Assembly (NCBI GenBank): GCA_050179115.1
Contig: JBFXFL010000060.1
Coordinates: 1 to 10,467 of the forward strand
DNA length: 10,467 bases
Source: JAGPUQ01 sp050179115
Lineage (GTDB): Bacteria; Pseudomonadota; Gammaproteobacteria; Pseudomonadales; Porticoccaceae
Reading direction: 5' to 3'
Position 1 is the stretch's first letter. The number at the start of each line of letters is the position of its first letter. The translations under genes were made by a program, and so were the position numbers. The notes beneath the pieces were generated by a model. That model did not search any database. It saw nothing but the letters and a program-made list of their open reading frames with translations, and was not told where the DNA came from. Below are positions 1 to 7,234 of this stretch, piece by piece.

Positions 1-22
1 GGGGATTTCGGGTGTCGGTCAT
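1..22 (-). CDS. Possible start of a divergent gene, cut by the window edge
   Basis: On the minus strand an ATG at 22-20 is preceded by an AAGGAAA ribosome-binding-like stretch (plus-strand 31-37) at a normal distance of about 9 bases. The seven visible codons read MTDTRNP and run off the left edge. Only the start signal supports this; no product can be named. If real, it is divergently transcribed from the MBL-fold gene at 143, and the two share a roughly 120-base intergenic region. Confidence 0.3.
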
Positions 23-97
23 GGGTCCAGTTTCCTTCAACAGTGCATGCATCAAGTGCGAACGCTCAGCCAGATAGCCGCCGGGGCGCGAACCGCC

Positions 98-106
98 TGC
101 TAGAAT
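98..106 (+). promoter_or_regulatory. Candidate extended -10 promoter for the MBL-fold gene
   Basis: The sequence TGC-TAGAAT matches the extended -10 form TGn-TAnnnT, and the expected transcription start near 113 lies 30 bases before the ATG at 143. There is no recognisable -35 at 15-19 bases upstream, which extended -10 promoters can tolerate. A second TGCTAnnAT lies just upstream of the sirtuin gene (2571-2579). Motif evidence only. Confidence 0.4.
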
Positions 107-142
107 CGCGTTCCGCCACGCGACGCCAGCCCGATCCAGTCC

Positions 143-916
143 ATGCGCATTCATCAGGTCAAAGGCCGGCTCGTCAACAGTTACATCATCGAGCAGGACC
201 CAACCCAGCCGAACGGCGCCCTGTGTGTGGTCGATGTCGCCTGGCGGGGCGAAAAATATGTGCTCGGCCATGTGCGCGAAGTACTGGACCGCGACCCCGC
301 CGATATTCGCCTGGTAGTCTGCACCCACGGCGATCCGGATCACAGCGGCGGCGTCAACGCGCTGGCACGGATCTGTGGCGCACAAACGGGCTTTCCCAAG
401 GCCACCCACTCCCTGCGCCGCCACCTGATCGGAGACCCGGCCGGCCTGGTGATCAAACCCATCACCGCCCTGCTCGAAGGCCTGCGCCCGCGCGCCTGGG
501 CCATGTACGCGAGCCCCGCCCGCAGCGCCCGCGCCCGGGAGTTGCCGATGTGGCTGCCCGAGCCGACGCCGGAACCTGACAACGCGCCCGGGTCGGGGGA
601 GGCAGGTCGCCGCAAACCCGACCATCGCCTCAAGCACAACCGCGAACTGCCCGGCTTCCCCGGCTGGCAGGTGATCCATACCCCGGGCCATTCCTGGGAC
701 AGCGTCTGCTATTTCCACGTGGACAGTGGCAGCCTGATCAGCGGCGATACCCTGCTCGGCAGTCGCAGCAAAAGCCGGCTGGTGGCGCCCTCGGTGTATG
801 CCAATCCGCTGCAGATGGCACGCACGCTGCGCCATCTCAAGGCGCTGCACCCGAGGGCGGTCTATCCCGGTCACGGCAGAGCGTTCCAGGGCGAGGGGCT
901 GCTGGATCATCTATGA
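143..916 (+). CDS. MBL-fold metallo-hydrolase
   Basis: A 257-residue metallo-beta-lactamase-fold hydrolase, probably cytoplasmic because no signal peptide is seen. Candidate metal ligands are in family order: THGDPDHSGG at 61-70 (H62, D64, D66, H67), HTPGHSWDS from 179 (H183), SGDTLLGS from 200 (D202) and YPGHGRA from 241 (H244). The usual HxHxDH motif is HxDxDH here, with Asp replacing the second His; this substitution occurs in some MBL-fold branches. Residues about 87-170 form an Arg/Pro-rich insert between the first motif and the third ligand. The start at 143 is preferred because MRIHQVKGRLVNSYII is a typical family N terminus; the ribosome-binding site is weak. The substrate is unknown: glyoxalase-II-like thioesterase, lactonase and phosphodiesterase activities are all possible. 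The fold is secure, the reaction is not. Confidence 0.88.
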   Translation: MRIHQVKGRLVNSYIIEQDPTQPNGALCVVDVAWRGEKYVLGHVREVLDRDPADIRLVVCTHGDPDHSGGVNALARICGAQTGFPKATHSLRRHLIGDPAGLVIKPITALLEGLRPRAWAMYASPARSARARELPMWLPEPTPEPDNAPGSGEAGRRKPDHRLKHNRELPGFPGWQVIHTPGHSWDSVCYFHVDSGSLISGDTLLGSRSKSRLVAPSVYANPLQMARTLRHLKALHPRAVYPGHGRAFQGEGLLDHL

Positions 917-997
917 CCCCCGCCCGCGGCCCGACATTTCCGCTGGCGCGCCGACCGGGCCCCGGTCCACAACGACATCATCACAGACGAGGCAACC

Positions 998-2530
998 ATG
1001 GCGAGCCGCACGGGGATTGATTTCAGCCGCCGCCGGCTGTTGTGGGGAGCGACCGCCGGCGCTGGCGGCATTGCGCTCGCGGCGATCCTCTACCGGTTGA
1101 GAGCCAGCAAACTCCGGGATGAAACGCGCGAATTCCAGCGTGAGAGTCCTTACGGGCACCCGCGCCCCACCGCCGACCGCACCACGGGCCTGCCGCTCCT
1201 GATGCTGCCGCCGGACTTCAGCTACGCCTCGGCGGGCTGGTCCGGCGACCCCATGAGCGACGGGCACCTCACGCCCGACCGCCACGATGGCATGGCGGTG
1301 GTCCGGGTCGCATCCGGCGGCGAGATCACGCTGATCCGCAATCACGAACGCGGCCTCATGCCACCCGGCAGCGCGATGCCCTTCATCGGCGGCCCGGCGA
1401 CACCCATCTACGACAGCTTCGTACTGCCGGACCAGATTGCCGGCAACGGCGGCGGCACCACGGCACTGCGTTTTCGCGAGGGCACGCTGATCGATGCGCG
1501 CGCCACCCTTGCCGGCACCCTGGTGAACTGCTCCGGCGGCCCGACCGGGTTCGGCTCCTGGCTGAGCTGCGAGGAGATCGTCCTGCGCGGTTCACTGCTG
1601 GGTGCGCGCGATCATGGCTATGTGTTCGAAGTCCCGGCACCCGAACTCGGCCCCGCCAGCGCCCGCCCGATCCGCGACATGGGCCTGATGCGACACGAGG
1701 CCGCGGCGCGCGATCCGGCCACCGGGCTGGTGTATCTCAGCGAGGACAACGGCTCCCATTCGGGCTTCTACCGCTTCACCCCCCACGACCGCGCGGCCCG
1801 CGTCGGCGCGCTGGAAGCCGGCGGACAGCTCGCCATGCTCAAGGTGGTCGGGCGCGACAATGTCGATCTCACCGCGCCCGAGATGGGCGCCAGCTTCGCG
1901 GTCGAGTGGGTGCCGATCCCCGATCCCGCGGCCGATCCCGAGCGTCTGGAAGCGCCGGTTCCCGGCCTGCCCAAGATCCGGGGTGCCGGCAAGTCGGGAC
2001 CGTTTTTGCAGGCTGAAGCGCGCGGCGCCGCTGGTTTCAGCCGCGGCGAGGGCTGCCAATACCACCAGGGCGTGATCTATATGGTGGACACCAGTGGCGG
2101 CGCGGCCGGCGCGGGAGCGGTGTGGGCTTATCAGGATCGGCCGGCGCAAGGCGGCAGCCACGGCACTCTGACCGCCATCTTCGTCGCGCCGAACGAAGCG
2201 ACCGCGGACAACCCGGACAATATTGCCATCAGCCCGCGCGGCGGCCTGCTGCTGTGCGAGGACGGCAGCGGCCGCGGCGACGCAAACGAGGTAGCGGGCA
2301 ACCGCCTGCTCGGACTGGACGCCGCCGGCCGCACCTTTGCCTTCGCCGAAAACAACCTGGTACTCGACCGCGCGCCACCGGCCCGGCCCTGGGTCGCTCC
2401 CGGCGACTACCGCCGTGTCGAGTTCACGGGGGCGTGCTTCGACCCCACCGGCCGCTGGCTGTTCGTCAACATCCAGACCCCGGGCGTCACCTTCGCCATT
2501 ACCGGACCCTGGGAGCGCGGGACGCTCTGA
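998..2530 (+). CDS. Tat-exported PhoX/DUF839 family protein (putative alkaline phosphatase)
   Basis: A 510-residue protein of the PhoX/DUF839 beta-propeller family. Characterised PhoX enzymes are periplasmic calcium/iron-dependent phosphomonoesterases. Residues 10-16 (SRRRLLW) followed by a hydrophobic stretch at 17-32 form a twin-arginine signal, as expected for a protein exported with its metals. Family landmarks in order: RNHE at 114-117, NCSGGPTGFGSWLSCEE at 177-193, HEAAARDPATGLVYLSEDNG at 233-252, RGEGCQYHQG near 348-357, DNIAISPRGGLLLCEDGSG near 406-424, and FTGACFDPTGRWLFVNIQTP near 475-494. It is shorter than classical PhoX (about 600 residues or more), so it may be a paralogue with another substrate. 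A GAGG ribosome-binding site lies a few bases before the ATG. The gene is 81 bases downstream of the MBL-fold gene. Pho-box sequences were not seen upstream, so phosphate control is unproven. Confidence 0.88.
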   Translation: MASRTGIDFSRRRLLWGATAGAGGIALAAILYRLRASKLRDETREFQRESPYGHPRPTADRTTGLPLLMLPPDFSYASAGWSGDPMSDGHLTPDRHDGMAVVRVASGGEITLIRNHERGLMPPGSAMPFIGGPATPIYDSFVLPDQIAGNGGGTTALRFREGTLIDARATLAGTLVNCSGGPTGFGSWLSCEEIVLRGSLLGARDHGYVFEVPAPELGPASARPIRDMGLMRHEAAARDPATGLVYLSEDNGSHSGFYRFTPHDRAARVGALEAGGQLAMLKVVGRDNVDLTAPEMGASFAVEWVPIPDPAADPERLEAPVPGLPKIRGAGKSGPFLQAEARGAAGFSRGEGCQYHQGVIYMVDTSGGAAGAGAVWAYQDRPAQGGSHGTLTAIFVAPNEATADNPDNIAISPRGGLLLCEDGSGRGDANEVAGNRLLGLDAAGRTFAFAENNLVLDRAPPARPWVAPGDYRRVEFTGACFDPTGRWLFVNIQTPGVTFAITGPWERGTL

Positions 2531-2571
2531 CCGCGCACTCCGCACCCGGCCGGTGCCCGGCTCAGCGCGGT
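2530..2571 (+). terminator. Nested hairpin after the phoX-like gene (terminator-like)
   Basis: Starting at the last base of the stop codon, ACCGCGC (2530-2536) pairs perfectly with GCGCGGT (2565-2571). Inside it GCACC (2542-2546) pairs with GGTGC (2552-2556). There is no T-run afterwards, so a classical intrinsic terminator is not shown; it could instead protect the transcript 3' end. The right arm touches the candidate -10 element of the next gene. Confidence 0.3.
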
Positions 2572-2579
2572 GCTACCAT
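2571..2579 (+). promoter_or_regulatory. Candidate extended -10 promoter for the sirtuin gene
   Basis: TGC-TACCAT has the extended -10 pattern and lies 31 bases upstream of the GTG start at 2611. No clear -35 is present. It has the same TGCTAnnAT form and a similar distance to the start codon as the element at 98-106. Confidence 0.3.
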
Positions 2580-2610
2580 CGCTCCCCTACCCCGGGCGGA
2601 GCGCGCAACC

Positions 2611-3593
2611 GTGGCGGAGACTTCAGCGATCGACCACCTCACCCAACTGCTGACGACCTGCCGTCGCGCGGTGGTGTTCACCGGCGCCGGCATCAGCACC
2701 GAGTCGGGGATTCCGGATTTCCGCAGTCCGGGAGGCCTCTGGTCCAGATACAAGCCGGTGCTGTTCGATGACTTCCTGCGCTCGGAAAGCGCGCGCCGCG
2801 ATGCCTGGCGGCTCAAGTTCAAGTTCGACGAAGCCCTGCGCGCAGCGCTGCCCAATCGCGGTCACCGCGCGGTAGCGGAGCTGGTGCGCCGGGGCGCGGT
2901 GACGAACGTCATCACCCAGAATGTCGACGGCCTGCACCAGGCCGCCGGGGTGCCGGAGGCACAGNNNNNNNNNNNNNNNNNNNNNNNNNNNNNNNNNNNN
3001 NNNNNNNNNNNNNNNNNNNNNNNNNNNNNNNNNNNNNNNNNNNNNNNNNNNNNNNNNNNNNNNNGCGCGCAGCGCTGCCCAATCGCGGTCACCGCGCGGT
3101 AGCGGAGCTGGTGCGCCGGGGCGCGGTGACGAACGTCATCACCCAGAATGTCGACGGCCTGCACCAGGCCGCCGGGGTGCCGGAGGCACAGGTCATCGAG
3201 CTGCACGGCAATGGCACCTATGCCCACTGCCTCGATTGCGGCGAACGTCATGATCTCGCGCCCATCCGCGCCGCGTTTCTGCGCGACGAGACCCTGCCGC
3301 TGTGCGGGCGGTGCGGCGGACTGGTCAAGACCGCGACCATCTCCTTCGGCCAGCCGATGCCGGAAGACGCCATGGCGCGCGCCGCGCAGGCGACGCTGGC
3401 CTGTGATCTGTTTCTGGTGCTGGGGTCCTCGCTGGTGGTCCATCCGGCGGCGGAGTTCCCCGCGCGCGCCAAGCGCCAGGGCGCACCCCTGGCGATCGTG
3501 AATGCCGAGCCGACGCCGCTCGATTCGATTGCGGATCTGGTGATTCATGCCGCCATCGGAACTGCGCTGGGCACTGCCGCGGACGTTGCATAG
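2611..3593 (+). CDS. Sir2-family NAD-dependent protein deacylase (sirtuin), interrupted by an assembly gap
   Basis: Sirtuins remove acyl groups from lysines using NAD+, releasing nicotinamide and O-acyl-ADP-ribose. The gene is split by 100 Ns (2965-3064), but the 127 bases on each side are identical. Collapsing them (2611-2964 joined to 3192-3593) gives a continuous 251-residue protein, a normal bacterial sirtuin length. Numbered on that product: NAD-binding GAGISTESGIPDFRSP at 25-40, TQNVDGLH at 102-109, catalytic H123 in ELHGN, zinc-ligand pairs C131/C134 and C156/C159, GSS at 196-198 and NAEPT at 222-226. The Tyr-x-x-Arg pair that makes E. coli CobB a desuccinylase is not evident in the equivalent segment (AWRLKFKF, 65-72), so ordinary deacetylation is more likely. 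The GTG start is chosen from the homology start and a GGCGGAG stretch about 10 bases upstream. As assembled, the literal sequence is out of frame across the gap. Confidence 0.9.
2838..2964 (+). repeat. Left copy of a 127-bp exact duplication flanking the gap
   Basis: These 127 bases are identical to 3065-3191. They end exactly where the Ns begin, and the second copy starts exactly where the Ns end. Both encode the same sirtuin segment (from within LRAALPNRGH to VPEAQ). This is the signature of two contigs sharing a terminal overlap of k = 127, scaffolded without merging, and not a biological repeat. Confidence 0.95.
2965..3064. other. Assembly gap of exactly 100 Ns
   Basis: A fixed-length 100-N run is a conventional placeholder for a gap of unknown size. 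Because the flanks are the same 127 bases, the true distance between contigs is probably negative (an overlap) and no sequence is missing. Confidence 0.97.
3065..3191 (+). repeat. Right copy of the 127-bp exact duplication flanking the gap
   Basis: Identical base for base to 2838-2964. It sits in the reading frame that continues to the sirtuin stop at 3591-3593. Counting it once restores a single open frame. Confidence 0.95.
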
Positions 3594-3621
3594 CTGGCCA
3601 TCGGCGCCGCGAGATCCGGCT

Positions 3622-3671
3622 TTGGCCAGTCCCCGTTGGCCAAGCCCCGCTGACACGGCCCGCTGACACGG
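3622..3671 (+). repeat. Two adjacent short tandem duplications in the intergenic leader
   Basis: TTGGCCAGTCCCCG (3622-3635) is followed directly by TTGGCCAAGCCCCG (3636-3649), 12 of 14 bases identical. Overlapping its end, CCCGCTGACACGG occurs twice in perfect tandem (3646-3658 and 3659-3671). They lie between the sirtuin stop and the symporter operon. They could be replication-slippage products or repeated protein-binding sites; nothing in the sequence decides this. Confidence 0.7.
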
Positions 3672-3697
3672 CTCGCACCGCTGCGGGCTGCGTCAAG

Positions 3698-3703
3698 TTG
3701 ACA
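3698..3703 (+). promoter_or_regulatory. Candidate -35 element of the symporter/dehydrogenase operon
   Basis: A perfect TTGACA lies 65 bases upstream of the ATG at 3768, but no good -10 hexamer follows at 16-18 bases (the position reads GAGTGT). It could belong to an activator-dependent promoter, or be a chance match. The 174-base intergenic space is the natural place for the operon promoter. Confidence 0.25.
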
Positions 3704-3767
3704 AGCGCAGGCCGTCTTGCGAGTGTGCGGCGCCGACAACAACCAATAACTCTGAACCGGAGGACCT

Positions 3768-4163
3768 ATGGCCGAGGCAGACCCTCAGGCGGCGCGGACG
3801 GATGCGGTGTATCACCACGATGGGGCGGAAAACCTGCCGGCCCATTCCCATCACGATGTCGAGGTGCTCGCGGAGGACCGCGCGCGACGCTACTGGCGCG
3901 CGAATCTGCGGGTGCTGACCACCTTGCTCGGCATCTGGGCGTTCGTCGCCTTCGGCTGCGGCATTGTGCTCGGCGATTGGCTCGACCAGTTTCATATCGG
4001 TGGCTTCCCGCTCGGCTTCTGGTTCACCCAGCAGGGTGCGATGCTGGTGTTCGTGGCGCTGATCGCGGTCTATCACCTGTGGATGTCGCGCATCGAGCGC
4101 GCCCACGGCGTGGATGACGATCCCGATCGCAACCTGCCATCCGCCGGAAAGCCCGGCCGATGA
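3768..4163 (+). CDS. DUF4212 small subunit of a VC_2705-type sodium:solute symporter
   Basis: A 131-residue inner-membrane protein of the DUF4212 family, which is encoded next to VC_2705-type sodium:solute symporters as a small partner subunit. The diagnostic block is present: YWRANLRVL at 42-50, a first membrane segment about 48-69, GDWLDQFHIGGFPLGFWFTQ at 69-88, and a second membrane segment about 84-106. The N-terminal 35 residues are hydrophilic and His-rich (HH at 16-17, HSHH at 26-29), longer than the core family. A GGAGG site at 3759-3763 precedes the ATG by 4 bases. Its stop overlaps the start of the symporter gene in ATGA, implying translational coupling and joint assembly. Its detailed role (stability or gating of the large subunit) is not established by sequence. 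Confidence 0.93.
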   Translation: MAEADPQAARTDAVYHHDGAENLPAHSHHDVEVLAEDRARRYWRANLRVLTTLLGIWAFVAFGCGIVLGDWLDQFHIGGFPLGFWFTQQGAMLVFVALIAVYHLWMSRIERAHGVDDDPDRNLPSAGKPGR

Positions 4164-5935
4164 GCACCCAGGCCTACAGCTTCCTGTTTGTCGGACTGTC
4201 GTTCGCGCTCTATATCGGCATCGCCTTCTGGTCGCGCGCCGCCTCCACCCGCGAATTCTATGTCGCCGGCGGCGGTGTGCATCCGATCGTCAACGGGATG
4301 GCGACCGCGGCGGACTGGATGAGCGCGGCCTCGTTCCTGTCGGTGGCGGGATTGATCGCCTTCGCGGGCCGCGACGGGTCGGTCTACATCATCGGCTGGA
4401 CCGGTGGCTTTGTGCTGCTGGCGTTGCTGCTCGCCCCCTACCTGCGCAAGTTCGGGCGCTTCACCGTGCCCGAGTTCATCGGCGATCGCTATTACTCGAA
4501 TGCCGCGCGGGTGGTCGCGGTGATCTGTCTGCTGCTGATTTCCTTCACCTATATCGCCGGCCAGATGCGCGGCGTGGGTATCGTGTTTTCGCGGTTCCTC
4601 GAAGTGGACATCAACACGGGCGTGGTGGTCGGCATGGCCATCGTGTTCGTGTACGCCGTGATGGGCGGCATGAAGGGCATCACCTATACCCAGGTGGCCC
4701 AGTACTGCGTGCTGATCTTCGCCTTTCTGGTGCCGGCGGTGTTCCTGTCGATCATGTGGACCGACAACCCCATCCCGCAGCTCGGTTTCGGCAGCCGTCT
4801 CAACGACGGTTCCGGCCTGACCGTGCTGCAAAAGCTCGATCAGGTCACCACCGAACTGGGTTTCAGCGCCTATACCCAGAGCAACCGCAGCGTCATCGAT
4901 TCCGTCGCCATTGTGACCGCGCTCATGATCGGCACTGCCGGTCTGCCCCATGTGATCGTGCGTTTCTTCACCGTGCCCCGGGTGTCGGATGCGCGCCGCT
5001 CCGCGGGTTGGGCACTGGCGTTCATCTGCGTGATGTACACCACCATCCCGGCGGTCGCGGTGTTTGCACGCCTCAACCTCTCGGAAAGCGTGAATGAAAC
5101 GCCCTATGCGAGCGCACCGGCCTGGGTGAAGAACTGGGAGAACACCGGCCTGATCGCCTGGCAGGACAAGAACGACGACGGCATCATCCAGTACCGCGCC
5201 GGTGCGCCTTTCGCGCCGGCCAAACCCGAGTTCACCGCAGCGCGCGGCCGCCACGGCGAGCGCTTGCTGCGCAATGCGCCCAGCGCCAGTGCCAACGAAA
5301 TTTATGTGGACCCCGACATCATGGTGATGGCGAACCCGGAAATCGCCGGCCTGCCCGGCTGGGTCATCGGTCTGATCGCCGCCGGCGCCATCGCCGCCGC
5401 ACTGTCCACCGCCGCCGGGCTGTTGCTGGTGATTTCCAGTTCGGTTTCCCACGACCTGCTCAAACGCACGTTCGCGCCGACCATCAGCGAGCGCTCCGAG
5501 CTGCGGTTGGCACGCCTGGCGGCGGTGGCGGCGATTCTCGTGTCCGGCTGGTTCGGCATCAATCCGCCCGCCTTCGTGGCCCAGACCGTCGCCTTCGCCT
5601 TTGGTCTGGCGGCGGCCACGCTGTTTCCCGCCATCGTGCTCGGGATATTTTCCAAGCGCGTCAACCAGCCGGGGGCGGTGGCCGGGATGCTGGCGGGACT
5701 GGTGTTCACGCTCGGCTATATCGTCTACTTCAATTTCATGGCACCGGAACTGAACCGACCGGAACACTGGTTGCTCGGCATTTCGCCGACCGGGATCGGC
5801 GCCCTGGGCGCGCTGCTCAACGTCGCGGCAACGGTCGTCGTCAGCCGCGTCACCGCCCCGCCACCCGTCGCCGTGCAGGAAATGGTGGATGACCTCCGCA
5901 TTCCCTCCGGCGCCGGCATCGCTCACCGCCACTGA
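4160..5935 (+). CDS. Sodium:solute symporter family protein, VC_2705 subfamily (large subunit)
   Basis: A 591-residue polytopic inner-membrane transporter of the SSS/LeuT-fold family, importing a solute with Na+; relatives include acetate/pyruvate-type monocarboxylate carriers such as ActP. Family blocks: SREFYVAGGG-like TREFYVAGGGV at 30-40, ADWMSAASFLSVAG at 51-64, FTYIAGQMRGVGIVFSR at 129-145, VMGGMKGITYTQVAQY at 167-182, GTAGLPHVIVRFFTVP at 258-273 and AALSTAAGLLLVISSSVSHD at 413-432. A hydrophilic loop of about 85 residues (roughly 313-398) separates two membrane segments and contains DKNDDG (336-341), a calcium-site-like DxNxDG. Such a loop is, from memory, typical of the VC_2705 subfamily. 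It overlaps the DUF4212 gene by 4 bases and is followed 13 bases later by an acyl-CoA dehydrogenase, so one operon is likely. The substrate cannot be read from sequence; a short carboxylate is the best guess. Confidence 0.93.
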   Translation: MSTQAYSFLFVGLSFALYIGIAFWSRAASTREFYVAGGGVHPIVNGMATAADWMSAASFLSVAGLIAFAGRDGSVYIIGWTGGFVLLALLLAPYLRKFGRFTVPEFIGDRYYSNAARVVAVICLLLISFTYIAGQMRGVGIVFSRFLEVDINTGVVVGMAIVFVYAVMGGMKGITYTQVAQYCVLIFAFLVPAVFLSIMWTDNPIPQLGFGSRLNDGSGLTVLQKLDQVTTELGFSAYTQSNRSVIDSVAIVTALMIGTAGLPHVIVRFFTVPRVSDARRSAGWALAFICVMYTTIPAVAVFARLNLSESVNETPYASAPAWVKNWENTGLIAWQDKNDDGIIQYRAGAPFAPAKPEFTAARGRHGERLLRNAPSASANEIYVDPDIMVMANPEIAGLPGWVIGLIAAGAIAAALSTAAGLLLVISSSVSHDLLKRTFAPTISERSELRLARLAAVAAILVSGWFGINPPAFVAQTVAFAFGLAAATLFPAIVLGIFSKRVNQPGAVAGMLAGLVFTLGYIVYFNFMAPELNRPEHWLLGISPTGIGALGALLNVAATVVVSRVTAPPPVAVQEMVDDLRIPSGAGIAHRH

Positions 5936-5948
5936 CAGGAAACATTCC

Positions 5949-7181
5949 ATGTCCGATCAACGCAGGGACACCGCCGAGCAAGCGGACTTCCGCACTCACT
6001 GCCGCGCCTGGCTGGCCGCCAACCCGCTACCCGACGCGCCGGTGCGCTTGCCGCAGTCCGCCATCGAGATCATGCACACCACCCAGCTCGACTACTTGCG
6101 CGAGTGGCAGCGTCTGGCCTACGAGGCCGGCATGGTCGGCTGCGATTACCCGGTGGCCGAAGGTGGCGGCGGCCGCACGGATTGCCAGATCGTCGCCAAC
6201 CAGGAGATGCAACGCGCCGGGCGACCCTTTCTGCCCAACATTCTCGGCCTCGGCATGGCCGCGCCCACCATCCACATCCACGGCAGCCAGACCGTGCGCG
6301 AAACCCTGCTGCCGCGGCTGTTTTCCTGCGCCGACATCTGGTGCCAGGGTTTCAGCGAGCCGGGCGCCGGCTCTGATCTCGCCAATGTGCAGACCTTCGC
6401 CGAACGGCGCGGCGACCGCTGGGTGATCAACGGCCACAAGGTGTGGACCTCGCTCGCCCATTTCGCCGACTGGATGATCCTGCTCGCGCGCAGCGACCGC
6501 GCGAACAAGTACGAGGGCATGACCTACTTCGTGGTGCCCATCAAGGCCGAACTCGGGCGTTCGGTGACGGTGCGCCCGCTGATCAAGATCACCGGCGAGA
6601 CCGGCTTCAACGAAGTGTTTTTCGACAATCTGGAAATCCCCGATGACTACCGCGTCGGCGCGGTCGGCCAGGGCTGGCAGGTGGCGCAGACCACGCTGCT
6701 GCACGAGCGCGGCGCGGGGCCCATGGTGACGCCGTCGAGCGGACGCGGCGGCGATCCCGAGCGGGCAATCGCCGATGCCTACGGCCTCCTCGAACTCGCG
6801 CGCAAATCCCCGCGCGCCGGCAAGACCGCGGCGGACGACCCGGTGCTGCGCGATCGCATCATGCAGCTCATCATCCGCCAGGAGGGCTCACGCCAGGGCG
6901 CGCGGCGGGCGCGGGTGGCGGCGCTGTGCGAGCACCCGCAGCGGATTCCGTTGCAGGCCAAGCTGGTGATGTCCGAAATCCGCCAGGATGTCTGCGCGCT
7001 CGCGATGGAAATCCAGGGGGCCGCCAGTTCGCTTGCATTCAGCGATGCCAATGCCCCGGACGGCGGCGAGTGGGCGCTCGGCTACATGAACTCCTACGGC
7101 GTCACCATCGCCGCCGGCACCAACGAAATCCAGCGCAATATCCTCGGCGAGCGAGTGCTGGGGCTGGCCAAATCGAAATAG
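5949..7181 (+). CDS. Acyl-CoA dehydrogenase, likely catalytic subunit
   Basis: A 410-residue FAD-dependent acyl-CoA dehydrogenase, forming the 2,3-double bond of an acyl-CoA and passing electrons to ETF. FAD/substrate blocks: WCQGFSEPGAGSDLANV at 131-147, WVINGHKVWTS at 158-168, GETGFNEVFFDNLEIPD at 216-232 and AGTNEIQRNILGERVLGL at 389-406. E253 in TLLHERG stands where isovaleryl-CoA-dehydrogenase-like and ChsE/FadE-type enzymes carry the catalytic base. An upstream in-frame ATG at 5889 lies inside the symporter gene; 5949 is preferred because AGGAA (5937-5941) precedes it and the 20 extra residues look unrelated to the family. Residues 258-300 contain a Gly/Asp-rich insert (SSGRGGDPER). The next gene encodes a second, divergent dehydrogenase, suggesting a heteromeric enzyme as in steroid side-chain oxidation. 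The acyl chain oxidised is unknown. Confidence 0.92.
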   Translation: MSDQRRDTAEQADFRTHCRAWLAANPLPDAPVRLPQSAIEIMHTTQLDYLREWQRLAYEAGMVGCDYPVAEGGGGRTDCQIVANQEMQRAGRPFLPNILGLGMAAPTIHIHGSQTVRETLLPRLFSCADIWCQGFSEPGAGSDLANVQTFAERRGDRWVINGHKVWTSLAHFADWMILLARSDRANKYEGMTYFVVPIKAELGRSVTVRPLIKITGETGFNEVFFDNLEIPDDYRVGAVGQGWQVAQTTLLHERGAGPMVTPSSGRGGDPERAIADAYGLLELARKSPRAGKTAADDPVLRDRIMQLIIRQEGSRQGARRARVAALCEHPQRIPLQAKLVMSEIRQDVCALAMEIQGAASSLAFSDANAPDGGEWALGYMNSYGVTIAAGTNEIQRNILGERVLGLAKSK

Positions 7182-7234
7182 GTAAAAGCCGAAGTACATA
7201 AGAAATCCAGATCAGGAAACAAGAGACCCGCACC

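Noticed and set aside
43..579. A 178-codon frame overlapping the MBL-fold gene
   Set aside because: Arg/Pro-rich shadow translation without motifs, in a different frame from the well-supported hydrolase.
953..967. Palindrome GACCGGG-C-CCCGGTC between the first two genes
   Set aside because: Short, GC-rich and without a T-run; likely chance in this composition.
5889..5948. A 20-residue N-terminal extension of the first acyl-CoA dehydrogenase
   Set aside because: It lies inside the symporter gene and does not resemble the family, whereas the ATG at 5949 has an AGGAA site at the right distance.
4073..5950. A 625-codon minus-strand open frame covering the whole symporter gene
   Set aside because: Its translation is His/Asp/Gly/Arg-rich with no domain, and it is the usual antisense shadow of a GC-rich gene. 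The plus strand has a complete, motif-rich transporter.
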